A DNA stretch of 64,000 nucleotides from Bradyrhizobium sp. ORS 278 (GCF_000026145.1 NC_009445.1:1302001-1366000), one strand, 5' to 3'; positions 47,398 through 56,947 are shown, numbered from the stretch's first letter. The notes: a model not told the origin generated them from the sequence alone. Program-made: numbers and translations.

Positions 47398-48207
47398 CTA
47401 CGCTTTGTTGTAGCCATTTCGCGCGGCAAACAACGCGGTCTGTGTCCGGTTCGAGAATTTCAGCGTGCGGGTCAGAGCCGCCACCTGGGTCTTGACCGTA
47501 TTGATACTGATGCCGCGGGCGATTGCGATGTCGCGGTTGGTCGCGCCGATCGCGAGATGCCCAAGTATATCCAGCTGAGAGCGCGTCAGCTTGCTCAGCG
47601 CACGTTTGTCGGGAGATCCCTGGTCTTGGACCGGCGCATCCCCCGTCGCCGCCTTCGGCCGCGACATCGTTTCGGCGATCGAGCGACGGACCACGCGTGT
47701 CACGAGTTCTTCCATCTGGCCGAGAGCGGCGGCGCCCGTGCTCACCAGACGCGCCGACATCTCCGCCTTGTCGGGAAGAACGCTGGAGAAGTCGATATGC
47801 GTCACGGCGGTCAGTTCGCTATTCGCCTCGGGGATGAAGCCCACCATCAGGAACCACTCGCGATGCTGCGGCCGTTCGCACGGGTAGAGCATCGCGAAGA
47901 AATCGATCTTGCGCTCGAGCAACTGCTTCAGTCCCCGGATGATCTCGATCGAGCTCGGATCGTTATAGACGCAATGCTTGAGATAGTTCTCGCCGATCCC
48001 GTAGTTCGGCAATCCGAGGCCCCAGAAGGCAGCCCATCGCTTCCAGATCTCGCTGACCTCGACGATCGTCCCGTCCTTGTCGAGCAGCACGCCGCCGCCG
48101 GCAAAGGAATCGAGATTTCGCTGCAACCCTGCTGCGTCGTTCAGTCGCGTGGCGTTCGCGGAAATCGAATTGCGGGCGGATACGTGAAGCTGCATAGATG
48201 CATCCAT
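47398..48207 (-). CDS. PAS/LuxR-type transcriptional regulator
   Basis: About 269 residues from ATG 48207 (the frame extends to 48261). The N-terminal half is PAS-like (GGGVLLDKDGTIVEVSEIWK); the C-terminal half is a LuxR/GerE helix-turn-helix: LTRSQLDILGHLAIGATNRD then IAIARGISINTVKTQVAALT. No receiver aspartate domain, so it is not a classic response regulator. It may respond to a PAS ligand. It is divergent from the phytochrome gene, which lies ~800 bases away. No ribosome site settles the start. Confidence 0.78.
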   Translation of the reverse strand: MDASMQLHVSARNSISANATRLNDAAGLQRNLDSFAGGGVLLDKDGTIVEVSEIWKRWAAFWGLGLPNYGIGENYLKHCVYNDPSSIEIIRGLKQLLERKIDFFAMLYPCERPQHREWFLMVGFIPEANSELTAVTHIDFSSVLPDKAEMSARLVSTGAAALGQMEELVTRVVRRSIAETMSRPKAATGDAPVQDQGSPDKRALSKLTRSQLDILGHLAIGATNRDIAIARGISINTVKTQVAALTRTLKFSNRTQTALFAARNGYNKA

Positions 48208-49004
48208 GGCTGAGATGTGTCGTTTCGACGAAGATTCCCGCAGTCTGAAGTTTGAACGCAAAGCTCTCGACCAATCGTCACCGCGCGCGCAAAACCTGTC
48301 GGCAAATGCGAATGACCGCGCATTCCCGAAGGATCCGCGCAGAAGACTGTGTCTTTGGTGATCGACGTGAACTCGGCTGATGGCGCCGTGGGGTCGTAGT
48401 CCTTCCGAATCGAGAGGCCAGTGCCATTAGAGTGATCCTCTGGTTCCGTGTCGATAGCCGCAAGGTAGTGACACTTAAGTAGGTTAGTTTCGCCGTCTTC
48501 AGATATGGCTCAGCAATTTCACTCATACTCACTGTTGCGTGCGATCATAAGGTACGCGCGTGTGGTCCGCGTGATGTTACGGTGGGTGATCTCGTTGATC
48601 GAGACGTCGTCAGTCATCGCCGATTGTCCGGCAGCGCCACTGTTGCCGGTAGGATGGTCCCATCAATTGTCGATGATTGCTTTCTGGACGCCCCATATGA
48701 CGGTCGCCATGCATAAGGTGGTCGCATCAAAGCAAGTACGATCACGAAGTTGAAGTTAGCCTACGACAATATTTCGGCGGGTGATTTGATCGAGATCAGT
48801 TCTTATACGGCAGCGACATTTGTAGTCCGTTTTGTCTCCTTAAGCAGGTGTTACCCTTAGACCGGGTTTAACCAAGCGCTCCGATATTGATGCGGTGCTC
48901 CGAGACCACTTCATCAACAGTGGAAACCGTGAGTCCAAACCGCTGGTCGATCAGCCGGCATGCTTATCAGTAGCGCGAGGCTCTGCGCTCTGCGGAGATG
49001 GACA
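48208..49004. other. 800-base divergent intergenic region
   Basis: No gene recognised on either strand; short frames here lack any family likeness. The region is less GC-rich than its surroundings (48480-48900) and should hold the promoters of the LuxR-type and phytochrome genes. I see no clear operator. Confidence 0.45.
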
Positions 49005-50867
49005 ATGAATACTCTTGCCAGTTGCATTCATAATGGCCGGCCGGCACCATGTGCGCACGACAGCCTTCCGGTCGCGCGCATCGGGTCGTGCCAGCCGCAC
49101 GGCGTGATGCTGGTTCTGACTCACGGCGTCGATGCGATCGAGCATGTCAGCGCCAATGTGAAGGAGATCCTGGGCATCTCGGTGGCCGACGCGCTCGGCC
49201 GCAGCCCGGTCGAGATCTTCAAGGAGTCCGGGTCACGCGAGCGGATGCTGGAGATCCTTCGTCCCGGACGGATGTTCTTCGATAATCCGACCATGCTGAC
49301 GGTCAACGGCCGGAAGTTCGAGGCGATCTGCCACGTGCGCAGCGGCAAGCTCTTCATCGAGATCGAGCCGTATGTCGAGGCGGAGCGCGACTACGCGACG
49401 CTGGTGGCGGAGGCGACCGAGCAGCTCGCCAAGCAGCGGTCGATCGACGGGCTTTATCAGTGCGCCGTCGAGATGATGAACTTCGTGACCGGCTATGACC
49501 GCGTCAAGCTCTACAAGTTCGTCTCGCACGGTCACGGCCAGGTCGTCGCCGAGAAGCATTCCGAGACGACGCGGCTGCCGGCCTCGTTCCTGCACGTCTT
49601 CTTTGCCGCTTCCGACATCCCGACCGACGCGATGGAAATCCTGTCGACCGGAAAGACGCGTGCGAAGCCGCAGTCGGGCTCGCCGTCGGTGCCGCTGATG
49701 ACGCGATCTCCCGACGGCGGCATCGTGCCGACGGGCTCGACGCTCGACCTGACCGACGCCTGGCTGCGTGGCATCCATGAATGCGACAACGGCTATAATC
49801 GCAATCTCGGCGTCGAGAGCAACCTGATCTTCCCCGTGAACGTCGACGACCGCGTCTGGGGACTGTTCGTCATCCACAATTTCGAGTGCAAATTCCTCAA
49901 TTACGACAGCCGCGTGGTCATCGAGCAGATGACGATGATGTTCATCAGCAAGCTGATCGAATTGGAGGCGCTGGAGGCGCGGATCGACGACCGCTACAAG
50001 ATCGCCTCGGAGCTGATTGCGGCGGTCGACAATGGCCGTCGGATCATCGAGCAGATCGGCGAGTCGCGTGCCGATTCATCGTGGATCCACAAGAAGACCT
50101 GCCAGATGGTCGCCGCGCAGCTCGCGGCGCTGTCGCCGCGGTTCTTCGTCGACGAGGAGGCCGCCAAGCCGGCCGCAGCGCTCGAGAAATTCGAAGTCGA
50201 TCTGCTGAACATGATGGACGCCGACGGCGCTGCGATCGTCAGGGCCGGACGGCACTCTCACGTGCGGCTGATCGGATCGACCCCGGATTCGCTGACCGTG
50301 CGCGGCATCGTTGCCCAGTTCGGCGATCGCCTGCCGTCGCTTGCGGAAAGCAACTTCCGGGTGTTCGCCACGGATGCCTTGCCAGACATGCTGCCGATCA
50401 GCGGCGAGGCTCGGGCTCGGGCTTGCGGCATGGTCGCGACGGCTCTCGGTGACGAGAGCGGCAACTTCATCCTCTGGTTCCGCGCCGAGAACGTGATCGA
50501 TGCCGAATGGGCGGGCCAGCCGCCGAGCCGGCAGGAGCTGATGAGCCCCAAGATGTTCCGGCCGAAGACATCGTTCGCGCTGCATCGTCAGCCGCTCGAC
50601 GGCGCCTCGCGTCCATGGCTCGAAGTGGAGGTCAGGCTCGCTGCGGAATTTGGCGATGCGATTTCGGCGGTGTGGCGGAAGAGCCTCGATCGGCGTCGGC
50701 CGGCAGACTCGCGGCGGCGCACCGAACTCGCGGGGAACATGGGTGGATACCAGGAACAGGGCCAGAAATCTTACGGTCCCAGTTCGGGACGTCTGCTGAT
50801 GGACGTCGTTGATGCGCCGCGGCTGGCCGGGTCGCTCGATTTCAAGTCTGAATACGAACCCCTGTGA
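49005..50867 (+). CDS. bphP3: Phytochrome photosensor without kinase domain (BphP3 type)
   Basis: 620 residues: PAS (~15-125), GAF (~135-300), PHY (~320-500), then a short C-terminus with no histidine kinase. The usual biliverdin cysteine (C-x3-P before the QPHG motif) is not in place: the segment reads CAHDSLPVARIGSCQPHGV. Instead the GAF domain has Cys260 in LRGIHECDNGYNRNLGV, aligning with the phycocyanobilin-binding Cys259 of cyanobacterial Cph1. FFAASDIP replaces the usual PASDIP. A heme oxygenase and PcyA follow. This matches BrBphP3 of strain ORS278, which binds phycocyanobilin. ATG 49005 has a GGAG site. Confidence 0.88.
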   Translation: MNTLASCIHNGRPAPCAHDSLPVARIGSCQPHGVMLVLTHGVDAIEHVSANVKEILGISVADALGRSPVEIFKESGSRERMLEILRPGRMFFDNPTMLTVNGRKFEAICHVRSGKLFIEIEPYVEAERDYATLVAEATEQLAKQRSIDGLYQCAVEMMNFVTGYDRVKLYKFVSHGHGQVVAEKHSETTRLPASFLHVFFAASDIPTDAMEILSTGKTRAKPQSGSPSVPLMTRSPDGGIVPTGSTLDLTDAWLRGIHECDNGYNRNLGVESNLIFPVNVDDRVWGLFVIHNFECKFLNYDSRVVIEQMTMMFISKLIELEALEARIDDRYKIASELIAAVDNGRRIIEQIGESRADSSWIHKKTCQMVAAQLAALSPRFFVDEEAAKPAAALEKFEVDLLNMMDADGAAIVRAGRHSHVRLIGSTPDSLTVRGIVAQFGDRLPSLAESNFRVFATDALPDMLPISGEARARACGMVATALGDESGNFILWFRAENVIDAEWAGQPPSRQELMSPKMFRPKTSFALHRQPLDGASRPWLEVEVRLAAEFGDAISAVWRKSLDRRRPADSRRRTELAGNMGGYQEQGQKSYGPSSGRLLMDVVDAPRLAGSLDFKSEYEPL

Positions 50868-50877
50868 GGCCGCCGCT

Positions 50878-51189
50878 ATGTCTATCACTCTTTCAGTGCA
50901 ATCCGCCGGGAACGTGGCGACGGTCGTCGTCCGCGGCGCCCTGACCAGCGACACTCAGACGGCCTTCAAGCAGCAGGTCGAGCCCGTTCTCTCAAATCCG
51001 TCGGTCAGCAAGATCAAGCTCGATTTCTCCGGACTGCAGAGCATCGAGGCTGCCAGTTCGGGAATGCTGATGTTCCTGAGCGCGACGGCAAAGTCCAAGA
51101 ACAAGTCGCTTGGCGTGTCCAATGCGAACCAGCAGGTGCTGGCCGTCATGCACAAAGCCAATCTCGGAAAAGTTCTGGAGATTGCGTGA
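50878..51189 (+). CDS. STAS-domain anti-sigma-factor-antagonist-like protein
   Basis: A 103-residue single STAS domain: LSVQSAGNVATVVVRGALTS, IKLDFSGLQSIEAASSGMLM and a C-terminal MHKANLGKVLEIA. The conserved phospho-serine lies in the EAASSGM loop. It begins 10 bases after the phytochrome stop and is likely co-transcribed, so it may pass on the light signal in place of a kinase. The partner (an RsbW- or RsbT-like protein) is not in the window. Confidence 0.8.
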   Translation: MSITLSVQSAGNVATVVVRGALTSDTQTAFKQQVEPVLSNPSVSKIKLDFSGLQSIEAASSGMLMFLSATAKSKNKSLGVSNANQQVLAVMHKANLGKVLEIA

Positions 51190-51495
51190 GCCGGCCGCCC
51201 CGCCGTCCCCGGGCGGGTCTGCCTGTCGCAGAATGCGACGATCGTTGCCGTGACCAATGTGCGTTCGCCGGTGGTAGCCGTCACGTCAGAAGACATGTGT
51301 TCCGCCAGAAGTCGGACCCGGCGTGGTCGCCGTGATCTCGATCCCGAGACAAAGCGACGACTACGCCGGCCAAGGCGCGCAGGCTCGCGTGCAGCGATGA
51401 CACCACCGCGCAGCTGTTCGGCGCCGATCTCGGCCGTTGGGCCACGATTCACACCGCCGCGCGAAGAACGACAGTAACATCCAAGGCTGCAAGAC
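51190..51495. other. Intergenic stretch before heme oxygenase
   Basis: 306 bases with no gene or strong hairpin seen; may hold a promoter for the hmuO-pcyA-hemA genes. Confidence 0.4.
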
Positions 51496-52143
51496 ATGAG
51501 CACGCTGCAGAATTTGACCGACCATGCACGGCCCGTCGGAGGCTCCCGTCATGACGAGAACACCGTGTGGCTGCGGCTGCGAAACGAGACCCGCGCCGCG
51601 CACGAATCGATCGAGAAGAACGGCTGCCTGAAGCGGCTGTTGGCGGACGATCTGACGCGATCCGAATATGCCGGTATCCTGCGCAGGCTCACCGCCTTCT
51701 ATGTGCCTGTCGAACGCGAGTGGCTGCGTTGGGCCGAGCAGCTTCCTGCCGCCCTCGAGCTTGAAGCCCGCGCCGGCAAGGCCGCCTTGCTGTTCGCCGA
51801 TCTCGCTGCCCTGCAGGCGCCCGCTCCCGACCGGGCGGCTTACGCCGATTTCGCGCCCTTCGATGCCGTCGAGCAGGCGTGGGGCTGCATCTACGTGATC
51901 GAGGGCTCCACGATGGGAGGGCAGCTCATCGCGCGATCGCTGCTGCAGACTCTGAAGGTCACGAGCGGCAATGGCGCGTCGTTCTATTCTCCGTATGGGA
52001 CCGACGTCGGAGCAAAATGGCAAGCCTTCAAGAAGGCGATGAGCCGGGCGGTCGACGATCAGAACCTCGATCTGGACAAGATGATCGACGGCGCGCAGCG
52101 GACCTTCTCGGCGCTCGACCGCTGGATGGCTGCCGATCAATGA
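51496..52143 (+). CDS. hmuO: Heme oxygenase
   Basis: A 215-residue bacterial heme oxygenase. LRNETRAAHESIEKN carries the proximal haem His (~35), and GCIYVIEGSTMGGQLIARSL is the distal helix with the glycine kink. It opens haem to biliverdin IX-alpha, releasing CO and iron. The stop overlaps the pcyA start (ATGA), so the two enzymes are coupled. Its product feeds PcyA, giving the chromophore of the upstream phytochrome. Also annotated as pbsA or hmuO in other strains. Confidence 0.9.
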   Translation: MSTLQNLTDHARPVGGSRHDENTVWLRLRNETRAAHESIEKNGCLKRLLADDLTRSEYAGILRRLTAFYVPVEREWLRWAEQLPAALELEARAGKAALLFADLAALQAPAPDRAAYADFAPFDAVEQAWGCIYVIEGSTMGGQLIARSLLQTLKVTSGNGASFYSPYGTDVGAKWQAFKKAMSRAVDDQNLDLDKMIDGAQRTFSALDRWMAADQ

Positions 52144-52916
52144 GTGATGGGGACGACGGCGACGACTTGATCTGCGATCTGCAGCACGCGGCCGAAGACT
52201 TCGCGGCGGATTTGCGCGCCGTGCCGGCGCTGGAGCGCGTACGCGTACCCGATTTCCACGCTGCCGCGATCGCCGAGGGCACACTGCAGAAGGAGATCAC
52301 CTGGCGCAACGACGTCTTCGTCGGCGGCCGCTTCCGCCACGCGCATGTCGAGTCGTTCTCGATCGGCGAGCAGATCGGCGTCGTTCATGTCTGCATCTTT
52401 CCGCATTTCGACCGCGCGGCGCCGATTTTCGGCTTCGACATCATCGCCGGCCGCAAGAAGGCGACCGGTGCCTTTCTCGACCTGTCGCCAACGACTATGG
52501 CAGCGAACGCGATCATCGACGGCTGGTCCGAGGCGAGCGCTGCCCAAAGAGCAAATTTCAGAGAGACGCGCATCCTGCCGGCCTGGGCGGCGTCGATTTT
52601 CTCGCGCAGCGCGCTCGCCATCCGCCCGGCATCCAGGCACGAGGTCGCCAGCGTCGTCGCGCTCGGGCGTTCCGCTTTGGCGTACTATCTCGACGCGCAC
52701 CTTGCGACGGCGGCCGAGGCCGAGATGCAGGTCGCCCAGCGCAAATACATCGAGGCTCAGCGCAGCAATGAGCATACGTTCCGGATGCTCGCCGGATGCG
52801 TCGGAGTCGATCTCGCCCGCGATTTCATCGACGGCTGGCTCTTCCCGGCGCCGCCATCGCCTGGCGAAAGTCGCAGCGACGCTGCCGCCCGCGGCGCGCT
52901 CGCGCATGTCGATTGA
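52140..52916 (+). CDS. pcyA: Phycocyanobilin:ferredoxin oxidoreductase
   Basis: A 258-residue ferredoxin-dependent bilin reductase. Conserved parts are EITWRNDVFVGGRFRHAHVE (His/Asp site region), VVHVCIFPHFDRAAPIFGFD and late RMLAGCVGVDLARDFIDGWL with FP. It reduces biliverdin by four electrons to phycocyanobilin in the cytoplasm. Such enzymes belong to cyanobacteria and are rare in other bacteria, so lateral gain is likely. The start overlaps the hmuO stop. A long antisense open frame over it is a GC artefact. Confidence 0.88.
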   Translation: MSDGDDGDDLICDLQHAAEDFAADLRAVPALERVRVPDFHAAAIAEGTLQKEITWRNDVFVGGRFRHAHVESFSIGEQIGVVHVCIFPHFDRAAPIFGFDIIAGRKKATGAFLDLSPTTMAANAIIDGWSEASAAQRANFRETRILPAWAASIFSRSALAIRPASRHEVASVVALGRSALAYYLDAHLATAAEAEMQVAQRKYIEAQRSNEHTFRMLAGCVGVDLARDFIDGWLFPAPPSPGESRSDAAARGALAHVD

Positions 52917-52961
52917 TGGACCGCCGCATCGCTGATGCACATAGATCCCCCGGAGACGCAA

Positions 52962-54278
52962 ATGGATTACGAGGCGATGTTCCGCGGCTCCCTGGCCGAA
53001 TTGCGCGGCGAGGGCGCATACCGCGTCTTTGCCGATCTCGAGCGCATGGTGGGCGCATTTCCACGGGCGATCTACCGCCGGGACGGCGTTGCGAAAGTCG
53101 TGACGATCTGGTGCTCCAACGACTATCTCGGCATGGGTGAGAACCCGCAGGTGCTCGGTGCGATGCACCGCGCTCTCGATCGCAGCGGCGCCGGCGCCGG
53201 AGGCACGCGCAACATCTCCGGCACGAGTCATGCTCACGTCATGCTGGAGGCGGAACTCGCCGCGCTCCACGGCAAACCGGCCGCGCTGTTGTTCAACTCG
53301 GGCTACGCCTCGAATTGGGCGACGCTCGGCACGCTCGGTGCAAGACTGCCGAACTGCGTGATGTTCTCCGACGAGCTCAACCATGCCTCGATCATCGAGG
53401 GCATCCGGCACAGCCGCTGCGAGGTACGGATCTTCAAGCACAATGATGTCGCTGACCTGCGAGCGAAACTGGCTGCGGTCGAGGCGCGCGTGCCCAAGAT
53501 CGTGGTGTTCGAGTCGGTCTATTCGATGGACGGCGACATCGCGCCGATCTCCGATATCTGTGACGTCGCCGACGCCCACGGGGCCATGACCTATCTTGAC
53601 GAGGTTCACGCCGTCGGGCTGTACGGTCACGAGGGCGGGGGTATCTCCGAGCTTCACGGCGTTCGCGACCGGCTGACCATGATCGAGGGAACGCTCGCCA
53701 AGGCATTCGGCGTCGTCGGCGGTTACATCGCCGGGTCTCGAGACCTCTGCGATTTCATCCGCAGCTTCGCATCCGGCTTCATCTTCTCGACGGCGCTGCC
53801 GCCGAGCGTGGCAGCGGGCGCGCTCGAAAGCATCAAGCTGCTCAGGCGAGATGGCCGTCGACGCGCGCGCCACCAGAACAGGGTGTCGCTGCTGCGGAAG
53901 AAGCTCGACCAGGCGGGGATCGCTCATCTGGAGAATCCCAGCCACATCGTGCCGATCATGGTGGGAGAGCCCCGCCTGTGCAAACAGATGAGCGACAGGC
54001 TGTTGGACCTTCACGACATCTACGTTCAACCCATCAACTATCCGACTGTTCCGCGCGGCACGGAGCGGCTGCGTCTCACGCCGACACCTCAGCACACGGA
54101 CGAAGATATCGCGAAGCTCGTGGATGCATTGATCGAGGTCAGATCTTCGCTCGTGCCGACGTCGCAGCAGGGTCGTGTCTCGCGGAACGGACGGCCCCTG
54201 ACGCGAACGAGATCCGCGCACCGGACCGGGTCCGAACACCGTAAGCCGTCCGCGGAGACCGTCGAAGCGACGGTGTAG
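52962..54278 (+). CDS. hemA: 5-aminolevulinate synthase
   Basis: A PLP enzyme (438 residues from ATG 52962, GGAGA site) that condenses glycine and succinyl-CoA, the first step of haem synthesis. Typical marks: [65 protein letters not shown] and the lysine segment [15 protein letters not shown] basic tail of ~35 residues beyond the usual end is unusual. Likely a second, dedicated copy that supplies haem for the bilin chromophore (inference). The last gene before the gas vesicle operon. Confidence 0.92.
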   Translation: MDYEAMFRGSLAELRGEGAYRVFADLERMVGAFPRAIYRRDGVAKVVTIWCSNDYLGMGENPQVLGAMHRALDRSGAGAGGTRNISGTSHAHVMLEAELAALHGKPAALLFNSGYASNWATLGTLGARLPNCVMFSDELNHASIIEGIRHSRCEVRIFKHNDVADLRAKLAAVEARVPKIVVFESVYSMDGDIAPISDICDVADAHGAMTYLDEVHAVGLYGHEGGGISELHGVRDRLTMIEGTLAKAFGVVGGYIAGSRDLCDFIRSFASGFIFSTALPPSVAAGALESIKLLRRDGRRRARHQNRVSLLRKKLDQAGIAHLENPSHIVPIMVGEPRLCKQMSDRLLDLHDIYVQPINYPTVPRGTERLRLTPTPQHTDEDIAKLVDALIEVRSSLVPTSQQGRVSRNGRPLTRTRSAHRTGSEHRKPSAETVEATV

Positions 54279-54302
54279 AATCACGTTTCATGTAAGGTGC
54301 AT

Positions 54303-54323
54303 GCGGCGTGAAGGTTGCGCCGC
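54303..54323 (+). terminator. Candidate hairpin after hemA
   Basis: GCGGCG (54303-54308) pairs with CGCCGC (54318-54323), 9-nt loop, followed by CCTTT; 25 bases past the hemA stop. Short stem and weak T-run. The remaining bases up to 54537 should hold the gvp promoter. Confidence 0.4.
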
Positions 54324-54537
54324 CCTTTGACGGCAGGCTTGAAAAGTGATTCGTGGACCGGCCTGCCGCAGTCTTCGGCGATTCGGATACACAAAGGTAC
54401 GGTTCGCTCATCACCTTCGTAGTATCGCTCCGTAACAAGGCACTAACCATGCGTTATCTAATGTGTTCCGAGAGCGGGGACGTTCGTTTCTAGTACGAAG
54501 CAGCCGTCCGATCGTCGAGAATCAATTGGAGGCGTGC

Positions 54538-55557
54538 GTGAGGTCGGCTTCGGAATCCAGCGCTGCGCAACGGCATGATAATTCCATGGTGCAGATCGAA
54601 AAGCTCGAAGGCGAGCATGCCGGCGTGGTCAAGCTGCACGCGCGATCGAGCCTTTTTCTCGACGATGGCCTGCGGTCGCTGAAGGAGCGTTCGTTGAGAT
54701 ATCTTCGCGCCGGCGCTCCGATCCATTTCAGGGGACCCGCAGGCACGGGCAAGACGACCTTGGCGATGGCCGTCGCGGCCGAATGGGGACGTCCCGTCTG
54801 CATGATCGTCGGTGACAGCGCCGCAACCTCCGCCAGCCTGATCGGCGAACAGACGGGTGTCCGCACCAAGCAGATCGTCGATCGCTACGTCTCGAGCGTC
54901 CGCCGGGTCGAAACCGAGACGGGCATCGTCTGGACCGACAATGCGCTGACGACCGCGATCATGAGCGGCTACACGCTGATCTATGACGAGTTCACGCGAT
55001 CGCCGCCGCAGGCCAACAATCCATTGCTGATGGCGCTCGAGGAGCGGATGGTCATCATTTCCGGACGCGCCAGGGCCGACCGCTACGAGGCCGCGCACCC
55101 GGAATTCCGAGTCATTCTCACCTCCAATCCGGAGGACTACGCCGGCATCAGCCAGCCGCAGGATGCGTTGATCGATCGGGTGATCACCTTCGACTTCGAT
55201 CATCACCGTCGCGATGCCGAGATCGGCATCGTCATGGCGCGATCGGGCGCGTCATTCCATCTCGCCGAAGTCGCAGTCGACATCGTTCGCGCGGTGCGTC
55301 AGTCGAAGCGGCTGCTGCAGCTGCCCTCGATCAGAAGCGCGATCATCATCGCCCGCGTCGCGCACAACGAGGATTTCGTTCCCGATGTCGACGACCCGCA
55401 CTTCATGCAGCTCTGTTTCGACGTGCTGGAGGCGAAGGCGCCGAGCCGGTCGATGGATCCGGAGCAGCGCGAGGGCTTCCAGCGCGAATTGTCGGACATC
55501 ATCGAGCAGGTCTGCCGGTCCACGCCGTCCGAAGGTGATCAGTCATGCAGCGGATGA
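54538..55557 (+). CDS. gvpN: Gas vesicle protein GvpN, AAA ATPase
   Basis: A 339-residue MoxR-type AAA+ ATPase: Walker A FRGPAGTGKTTLAMAVAA, Walker B TLIYDEFTRSPPQANN, then ALEERMVIISGRARADRYEA and ILTSNPEDYAGISQPQDALI, all typical of GvpN. It promotes gas vesicle growth. GTG 54538 is preferred because GGAGG lies 5 bases before it; ATG 54586 lacks a site. It heads the gvp operon. Confidence 0.93.
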   Translation: MRSASESSAAQRHDNSMVQIEKLEGEHAGVVKLHARSSLFLDDGLRSLKERSLRYLRAGAPIHFRGPAGTGKTTLAMAVAAEWGRPVCMIVGDSAATSASLIGEQTGVRTKQIVDRYVSSVRRVETETGIVWTDNALTTAIMSGYTLIYDEFTRSPPQANNPLLMALEERMVIISGRARADRYEAAHPEFRVILTSNPEDYAGISQPQDALIDRVITFDFDHHRRDAEIGIVMARSGASFHLAEVAVDIVRAVRQSKRLLQLPSIRSAIIIARVAHNEDFVPDVDDPHFMQLCFDVLEAKAPSRSMDPEQREGFQRELSDIIEQVCRSTPSEGDQSCSG

Positions 55558-55829
55558 TGCGGGCTCAGATACCGCGGCGGCCGCTTCCATCGGTCGGCGG
55601 GAGCAAGTCGAGGACCGAGGCTGCGACCGAGATCGTCAGGCTCGAATATGAGCGCGAGCGGCTCGCGCAGGCCGTTGCGCAATATCTCGCTCGCTACACG
55701 TCGACCCTCGAGGCGCTGAAGGGCGTCGACAAGCGGATCCAGTATCTGATGGAGCGGAATGCGCTCGGCGAGAAGCCGACCGCCGTGGCCAAGCCAGCCC
55801 CTCCGCCGCCGCGCCGACGAAACGGGTGA
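55545..55829 (+). CDS. Small coiled-coil gas vesicle operon protein
   Basis: 94 residues, overlapping the gvpN end by 13 bases. A helical coiled-coil core (AATEIVRLEYERERLAQAVA then QYLARYTSTLEALKGVDKRI) is framed by a basic N-terminus and a Pro-rich C-terminus (PAPPPPRRRNG). No named Gvp family recognised; the place between gvpN and gvpO suggests a role in gas vesicle assembly or in partner binding. Confidence 0.65.
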   Translation: MQRMMRAQIPRRPLPSVGGSKSRTEAATEIVRLEYERERLAQAVAQYLARYTSTLEALKGVDKRIQYLMERNALGEKPTAVAKPAPPPPRRRNG

Positions 55830-55833
55830 CGAC

Positions 55834-56079
55834 ATGACACCGATCGAATTGACGAAGCTCGCACGGACAGCGGCCCGCGACCTGCTCGAGGTTCCGGTGG
55901 AGACAGTCTCGCGCTGCTGTCACGAGGGCGATGGCTGGACCGTCGAGGTCGAGGTCACCGAGCAGAAGGGCAAGATCGCGGACAATGACGTCATCGCCCG
56001 CTACCTGATGAAGTTCAGCGAGACCGGAGAAGTGATGGCGTTCGAGCGAGTATCGCGTGCGCTGAGATCAGCAGGCTGA
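55834..56079 (+). CDS. gvpO: Gas vesicle protein GvpO
   Basis: 81 residues: ARDLLEVPVETVSRCCHEGD, GWTVEVEVTEQKGKIADNDV and IARYLMKFSETGEVMAFERV match the GvpO domain, a small alpha/beta protein needed for vesicle formation or for its regulation. Start at ATG 55834, two bases after the preceding stop region. Confidence 0.88.
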   Translation: MTPIELTKLARTAARDLLEVPVETVSRCCHEGDGWTVEVEVTEQKGKIADNDVIARYLMKFSETGEVMAFERVSRALRSAG

Positions 56080-56092
56080 TCAGGAGCGGCCC

Positions 56093-56392
56093 ATGCAGCA
56101 CTCGATACGATCCGACGGGCTCGCCGACATTCTGGAACGGGTGCTGGACAAGGGCATCGTGATCGCCGGCGACATCTCGGTCTCGCTCGTCGGGATCGAA
56201 CTGCTGACCATCCGCCTTCGTCTTCTGGTGACGACGGTCGATAAGGCGAAGGAGATCGGCATCAATTGGTGGGAGAGCGATCCCATGTTGTCCGGCAAGA
56301 CCAGCGGCCTCGAGGATGAGAACCGCAGGCTGCGCGGCCGGCTCGCCATTCTTGAAAAGCGCATGGAAGGCATGGTCGTTCCGTCGACCTGA
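56093..56392 (+). CDS. gvpJ: Gas vesicle minor shell protein GvpJ
   Basis: 99 residues of the GvpA/J/M family: LADILERVLDKGIVIAGDIS, VSLVGIELLTIRLRLLVTTV then DKAKEIGINWWESDP. The INWWESDP step and coiled-coil tail (LEDENRRLRGRLAILEKRME) are typical of GvpJ and absent from the ~70-residue main shell protein GvpA. GvpJ is thought to act at tips or in nucleation. Confidence 0.85.
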   Translation: MQHSIRSDGLADILERVLDKGIVIAGDISVSLVGIELLTIRLRLLVTTVDKAKEIGINWWESDPMLSGKTSGLEDENRRLRGRLAILEKRMEGMVVPST

Positions 56393-56419
56393 TCAACGAA
56401 CAAAAGAGGAGAGTCAAAC

Positions 56420-56947
56420 ATGAAGCGGCGGTCCGACGACGACCTCTCCGGGTTCAAGTCACTCGAAGAGATGGGCAGGCGATTGGGCGATCTCGCCGAA
56501 ACGCTCAAGGAAAAGCTGCAGGGCGCGGGCGAGGGCACCGACGGGGCCGGCCAGCACGAATTCGAGATCAACACGCCCGGCGGGCCGCTCAAGGGCGTGA
56601 TGGGATACAGCGTCCGATCGGGGATTCTCGGCCAGCGCCCGTCGCGTGCGCGGCCGCCGAACAGCGAATTCAATCCCGGGCGGAAGACCGGGTCCGATGT
56701 CGACACCGCGCGCGAGCCGCTGGCGGAGGTTCATAGCGAGGATGACCAGATCGTCTACACCATCGAATTGCCCGGAGTCGCGGAAGACCAGATCCAGGTG
56801 ACCATCGCCGGACAGGAGTTGGTCGTCGAGACCTCTGGTCCGAAGCGCTATCGGGCCGCCTTCCCGCTTGAACAGGCGGTCGATCCTGAGAGCCGGCAGA
56901 CGTCGCTCCGCAACGGCATCCTTCAGGTGTCGCTTCGAAAGGTCTGA
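56420..56947 (+). CDS. gvpH: Hsp20-type gas vesicle protein GvpH
   Basis: 175 residues. The first half is low-complexity and charged (MGRRLGDLAETLKEKLQGAG); the second half is an alpha-crystallin/Hsp20 domain: DQIVYTIELPGVAEDQIQVT, ELVVETSGPKRYRAAFPL and the end GILQVSLRKV. GvpH proteins of this type guard GvpA or other Gvp subunits from aggregation. GAGGAG precedes the ATG. Confidence 0.85.
   Translation: MKRRSDDDLSGFKSLEEMGRRLGDLAETLKEKLQGAGEGTDGAGQHEFEINTPGGPLKGVMGYSVRSGILGQRPSRARPPNSEFNPGRKTGSDVDTAREPLAEVHSEDDQIVYTIELPGVAEDQIQVTIAGQELVVETSGPKRYRAAFPLEQAVDPESRQTSLRNGILQVSLRKV

Noticed and set aside
48505..48753. An 82-codon frame between the LuxR-type and phytochrome genes
   Set aside because: No ribosome site, no motif, atypical codon use; it probably does not code.
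52137..54284. A 715-codon open frame on the minus strand opposite pcyA and hemA
   Set aside because: It lies wholly antisense to two enzymes with full family motifs; its Arg/His/Asp-rich translation resembles no family and is a product of high GC.
56093..56392. GvpA, the main shell protein
   Set aside because: The INWWESDP segment and coiled-coil tail fit GvpJ; GvpA is shorter and lacks them.
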